A stretch of 16,443 bases of DNA from an uncultured Muribaculaceae bacterium (GTDB lineage: Bacteria; Bacteroidota; Bacteroidia; Bacteroidales; Muribaculaceae): assembly GCA_910583775.1 (NCBI GenBank), contig CAJTYD010000071.1, positions 1 to 16,443 of the forward strand. The letters are read 5' to 3'. Position numbers and translations under genes: made by a program. Positions 13,111 to 16,443 of the stretch are shown here, one piece after another. The notes below the pieces were generated by a model. That model was not told the DNA's origin, did no database searches, and saw nothing but the letters and a program-made list of their open reading frames with translations. Numbering within the stretch: position 1 is the stretch's first letter; every line of letters starts with the position of its first letter.

Positions 13111-16100
13111 ATGAGAAAATACCTGATCACAGGGATGGCGCTGTTCGCCGCAGCCTCGGCAGCTTCAGCCGCCACTCCCCTCTGGCTCCGCGACGTGGAG
13201 ATCTCTCCCGACGGAAGCCGCATCGCCTTCACCTATAAAGGCGACATCTACACAGTGCCCGCAACCGGCGGAAAAGCCGTGCGCCTCACCACCCAGCCCT
13301 CCTATGAGAGCCGCCCCGTCTGGAGCCCCGACGGCAAGAAAATCGCCTTCTCCTCCGACCGTAACGGAGGCCAGGACATCTTCATCATGTCGGCCGAAGG
13401 AGGTTCTGCAAAGCGTCTCACCTCGAATTCCGCCAACGAATTTCCCGAGGCCTTCACCCCCGACGGCAAATACGTGATGTTCTCAGCCTCGATCCAGGAT
13501 CCCGCAGAGAGCGTCCTCTTCCCGTATCGTGCATTCACTGAGCTCTACAAGGTGCCCGTTGACGGCGGACGCACCACGCAGGTGCTCGGCACTCCCGCCG
13601 TAGAGATCGCATGGCTCCCCGACGGGAAGTCATTCCTCTACGAAGACGTCAAGGGCGGCGAGGACAAATGGAGAAAACACCATACCTCCTCCGTTACCCG
13701 CGACATCTGGCGCTATGACGGCAAGACCGGCAAGCACACCAACCTCACGGCCCGAGGCGGCGAGGACCGCAACCCGATCGTCGCTCCCGACGGCAAGACA
13801 GCATACATCCTCAGCGAAAGGGACGGCGGTTCGTTCAATGTCTACTCCTTCCCCATCGACAACCCGAAACAGCTCACGAAAGTGACCGACTTCAAGACAC
13901 ATCCTGTTCGCTTCCTCTCGCAGGGCAGCAACGGCACCATGGCCTTCACCTGGGACGGAGAGATCTATACCATGAAACCCGGCGGTAAACCGGCGAAAGT
14001 GGCCGTAGACATCACGCTCGATGAGAACCAGCCGATAGAGACCATCCCGGTGAGAATGGCACGCGGTGCAGCTGTCAGCCCCGACGGCAAGCAGATAGCC
14101 TTCACAAGCCGCGGCGAGGTATTCGTGACATCGACCGACTACGCCACGACCAAACAGATAACCCACACGACAGCCGGCGAAAGCGACGTGACATGGGGCC
14201 CGGACAACCGCACCCTCTACTACACTTCCGAGCGTGACGGCCGCAACAACATCTACAAGGCTACCATAGCACACGCCGACGACCCCAACTTCCCCAACGC
14301 AACCGTGATCAAGGAGGAGCCGGTGTTCAAGGCCGACAACCTCGACCGCACCAACCCCTCGATCTCGCCCGACGGCAAGAAGATGGCGTTCGTGCTCGAC
14401 CGCACGAAACTCATGGTCAAGGATCTCGCCTCGGGCAAGGTGACGCAGATGACCGATGGCTCCACCGAGGCTTCGCGCAGCCACGGATTCTCCAGCCAGT
14501 GGAGCCCCGACGGCAAATGGCTGCTCATCGAGGCCACCGACCTCCGCCACCAGCCCTATAGCGACATCGCGATCATCAATGTGGCCACCGGCAAGATGAC
14601 ATATCTCACAAAGACCGGATATTTCGACCAGAATCCGAGATGGGCGATGGACGGCAACGCCGTGATCTTCGGCTCGGAGCGATACGGCATGAGAAACCAC
14701 GCCTCATGGGGCTCGGAAAACGACGTGATGATCGTCTTCATGAACCGCGAAGGCTACGACAAGTTCCGTCTCTCCGCCGAAGACTACGAACTTCTGAAGG
14801 AAGTTGAGAAAGCTCAGAAGAAAGACAAGGCAAAAGAGAGCGACAAGAAGGACGCCAAGGCAAAAGACGCCAAGGCCGGCGACAAGAAAGCCGACGATAA
14901 AGATAAATCAAAGAAAAAGGATATCAACGTCGAGCTCGACGGCATCCAGGACCGCATCCTGCGCCTCACGCCCAACTCCTCCAGCCTCGCCGACGCCTAT
15001 CTCACTCCCGACGGAGAGACCCTCTATTACATAACCTCCTTTGAAAAAGGCTACGACCTCTGGAAAGTAAAACCCCGCAAGCACGAGGTGAAACTCGTGT
15101 CGAAACTCGGCTCTCCCGCAGGAATCGACGTCGACAGCAAGGGCAACATGTATCTGATGGGGTTGACGCTCCGCAAGTTCGACACAAAGACCGAACGCCT
15201 CACCCCCGTCTCGTTCTCGTCAAGCCTGAAGATGAATCCCGCCGAAGAGCGCGCATATATGTTCGACTACATGCACAACGAGGCCAAGGAGCGTTTCTAC
15301 CGCAAGGACATGGGCGGCGTCGACTGGGACGGTCTCTATAAACATTACAGGAAATTCCTCCCCCATATAAGCAACAACTATGACTTCCAGGTGCTTCTGA
15401 GCGAGATCCTCGGCGAGCTGAACGTCTCCCACTCCGGCGGCCGCTATTCGGCACGCGGAGCCAACGACCAGACGGCTTCGCTCGGTCTGCTCTACGACTG
15501 GACCTACGATGGCAACGGCCTGAAAGTCTCCGAAGTTGTGGCCAATGGTCCGTTCGACCGCGCCTCGAGCAAGCTCAAGGCCGGCGACATCGTCGAGAAG
15601 ATCAACGACACTCCGATCAACGCCGACACCGACTATACGGAGCTCTTCAACAACCTCCGAGGCAAAAAGACTCTCGTAAGCTTCTATGATCCCGCTTCGA
15701 AAGAGCATCTGCAGGAGGTTATCCTTCCCATCAGCAGCGCGCAGATGAACAGCCTTCTCTACAACCGCTGGGTGAAACAACGCGAGGCCGACGTCGACAA
15801 ATGGAGCAACGGGCGCTTAGGTTACGTGCATATCCAGTCGATGAGCGATGACAGTTTCCGCAAGATGTATGCCAAGGTATTGGGTGAATATATCGACCGC
15901 GACGGCATCGTGATCGACACGCGCTATAACGGCGGCGGCCGTCTGCACGAGGACATCGAGGTGATGTTCAGCGGCAAGAAATATCTCACACAGGACGTTC
16001 ACGGCGTTCCCACAGCCGACATGCCGTCGCGCCGCTGGAACAAGCCGAGTGTAATGATCACCGCCGAGGCCAACTACAGCAACGCCCACGGCACCCCCTG

Positions 16101-16374
16101 GGTCTACAAGCATCTCGGTCTGGGCAAGGTTGTAGGTATGCCCGTGCCCGGAACGATGAGCTCGGTCAACTGGATCACCATGCAGGATCCTACGATGGTG
16201 TTCGGAGTGCCCGTGACCGGTTTCCGCACAGCCGAAGGCAACTATCTGGAGAACACGCAGCTTGAACCCGACGTGAAGGTGGCCAACGATCCCGAGACAG
16301 TGGTCAAGGGAGAGGACGCACAGCTCCGCAAGGCCGTCGAGGTTCTTCTCCAGGAGATAAAGACAAAAAAATGA
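13111..16374 (+). CDS. Secreted Tricorn-type S41 peptidase (beta-propellers, PDZ, serine protease core)
   Basis: 1087 residues, close to archaeal Tricorn (about 1070). A Sec signal peptide (1-20, cut after ASA) predicts a periplasmic location, unlike cytosolic Tricorn. Residues about 25-310 and 315-690 carry WD40-like blades with many SPDGK and TPDGK motifs, fitting the six- and seven-bladed propellers that gate substrate. A Lys/Asp/Ala-rich stretch (about 567-604) is inserted in the second propeller region. Then come a C1 region, a PDZ domain (about 788-875, with KLKAGDIVEKIND), and the C2 core. Catalytic candidates: Ser773-His774 (LNVSHSGG), nucleophile Ser990 (TAEANYSNAHG) and a Glu in LENTQLEPD (1047 or 1052), matching the Ser-His-Ser-Glu tetrad of Tricorn. 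It likely trims peptides in the periplasm. It has its own promoter; no terminator is seen in the 69 bases after it. Confidence 0.93.
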   Translation: MRKYLITGMALFAAASAASAATPLWLRDVEISPDGSRIAFTYKGDIYTVPATGGKAVRLTTQPSYESRPVWSPDGKKIAFSSDRNGGQDIFIMSAEGGSAKRLTSNSANEFPEAFTPDGKYVMFSASIQDPAESVLFPYRAFTELYKVPVDGGRTTQVLGTPAVEIAWLPDGKSFLYEDVKGGEDKWRKHHTSSVTRDIWRYDGKTGKHTNLTARGGEDRNPIVAPDGKTAYILSERDGGSFNVYSFPIDNPKQLTKVTDFKTHPVRFLSQGSNGTMAFTWDGEIYTMKPGGKPAKVAVDITLDENQPIETIPVRMARGAAVSPDGKQIAFTSRGEVFVTSTDYATTKQITHTTAGESDVTWGPDNRTLYYTSERDGRNNIYKATIAHADDPNFPNATVIKEEPVFKADNLDRTNPSISPDGKKMAFVLDRTKLMVKDLASGKVTQMTDGSTEASRSHGFSSQWSPDGKWLLIEATDLRHQPYSDIAIINVATGKMTYLTKTGYFDQNPRWAMDGNAVIFGSERYGMRNHASWGSENDVMIVFMNREGYDKFRLSAEDYELLKEVEKAQKKDKAKESDKKDAKAKDAKAGDKKADDKDKSKKKDINVELDGIQDRILRLTPNSSSLADAYLTPDGETLYYITSFEKGYDLWKVKPRKHEVKLVSKLGSPAGIDVDSKGNMYLMGLTLRKFDTKTERLTPVSFSSSLKMNPAEERAYMFDYMHNEAKERFYRKDMGGVDWDGLYKHYRKFLPHISNNYDFQVLLSEILGELNVSHSGGRYSARGANDQTASLGLLYDWTYDGNGLKVSEVVANGPFDRASSKLKAGDIVEKINDTPINADTDYTELFNNLRGKKTLVSFYDPASKEHLQEVILPISSAQMNSLLYNRWVKQREADVDKWSNGRLGYVHIQSMSDDSFRKMYAKVLGEYIDRDGIVIDTRYNGGGRLHEDIEVMFSGKKYLTQDVHGVPTADMPSRRWNKPSVMITAEANYSNAHGTPWVYKHLGLGKVVGMPVPGTMSSVNWITMQDPTMVFGVPVTGFRTAEGNYLENTQLEPDVKVANDPETVVKGEDAQLRKAVEVLLQEIKTKK

Positions 16375-16443
16375 ACGATAAGTAAGTATAAATTAAGTAC
16401 ATGACAAAAATTTGAAAACATCGAATTTTGGGGTATAAGTCGG

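Noticed and set aside
13630..14700. 356-codon minus-strand open frame opposite the Tricorn-type peptidase
   Set aside because: It is an antisense shadow; the plus strand carries clear propeller blades through the same bases and the minus frame shows no domain.
16375..16443. Promoter for a gene beyond the right edge (TTTG followed by TATAAGTC)
   Set aside because: The -7 like word does not fit TAnnTTTG and the window ends before any start codon, so there is nothing to support it.

Overview
The window looks like chromosomal DNA of a Bacteroidota member, most likely order Bacteroidales. A gut lineage such as Muribaculaceae is my guess from the fairly GC-rich coding regions and AT-rich repetitive spacers; it is an inference, not a measurement. 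Support comes from a SusC/SusD outer-membrane pair followed by SusE/SusF-like lipoproteins, from promoters of the Bacteroides type (TTTG, 19-21 nt, TAnnTTTG), and from gene starts without Shine-Dalgarno sequences.

Left part (1-1404, minus strand): the 5' two-thirds of a tRNA-Tyr(GTA) cut by the window edge, with its own consensus promoter, then a class I PLP-dependent aminotransferase (aspartate aminotransferase type). Its promoter is back to back with the promoter of the next unit.

Second unit (1422-4770, plus strand): a 443-residue lipoprotein of uncertain function, an ABC ATPase with several non-consensus motif residues, and a four-helix FtsX/MacB-type permease. No promoter or terminator is visible between them, so they probably form one operon for a type VII ABC system.

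Spacer 4771-5329 has no long gene. It holds three kinds of short repeat, a palindromic operator-like site, a promoter -7 box and a leader of about 270 nt. The leader contains a tiny reading frame preceded by a strong Shine-Dalgarno sequence, unusual in this phylum.

Third unit (5330-12832, plus strand): SusC-type TonB-dependent transporter, SusD-type glycan-binding lipoprotein, a SusE-like lipoprotein with one C-terminal module and a SusF-like lipoprotein with three, ending at a strong intrinsic terminator. Stable hairpins sit in the D-E and E-F gaps. No glycoside hydrolase, sigma/anti-sigma pair or two-component hybrid sensor lies in the window, so the substrate cannot be assigned; the SusE/F-type modules lean towards an alpha-glucan.

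Fourth unit (12958-16374, plus strand): a promoter, a leader with a long imperfect inverted repeat, and a secreted Tricorn-type S41 peptidase of 1087 residues with recognisable catalytic residues. The last 69 bases hold nothing I can identify.
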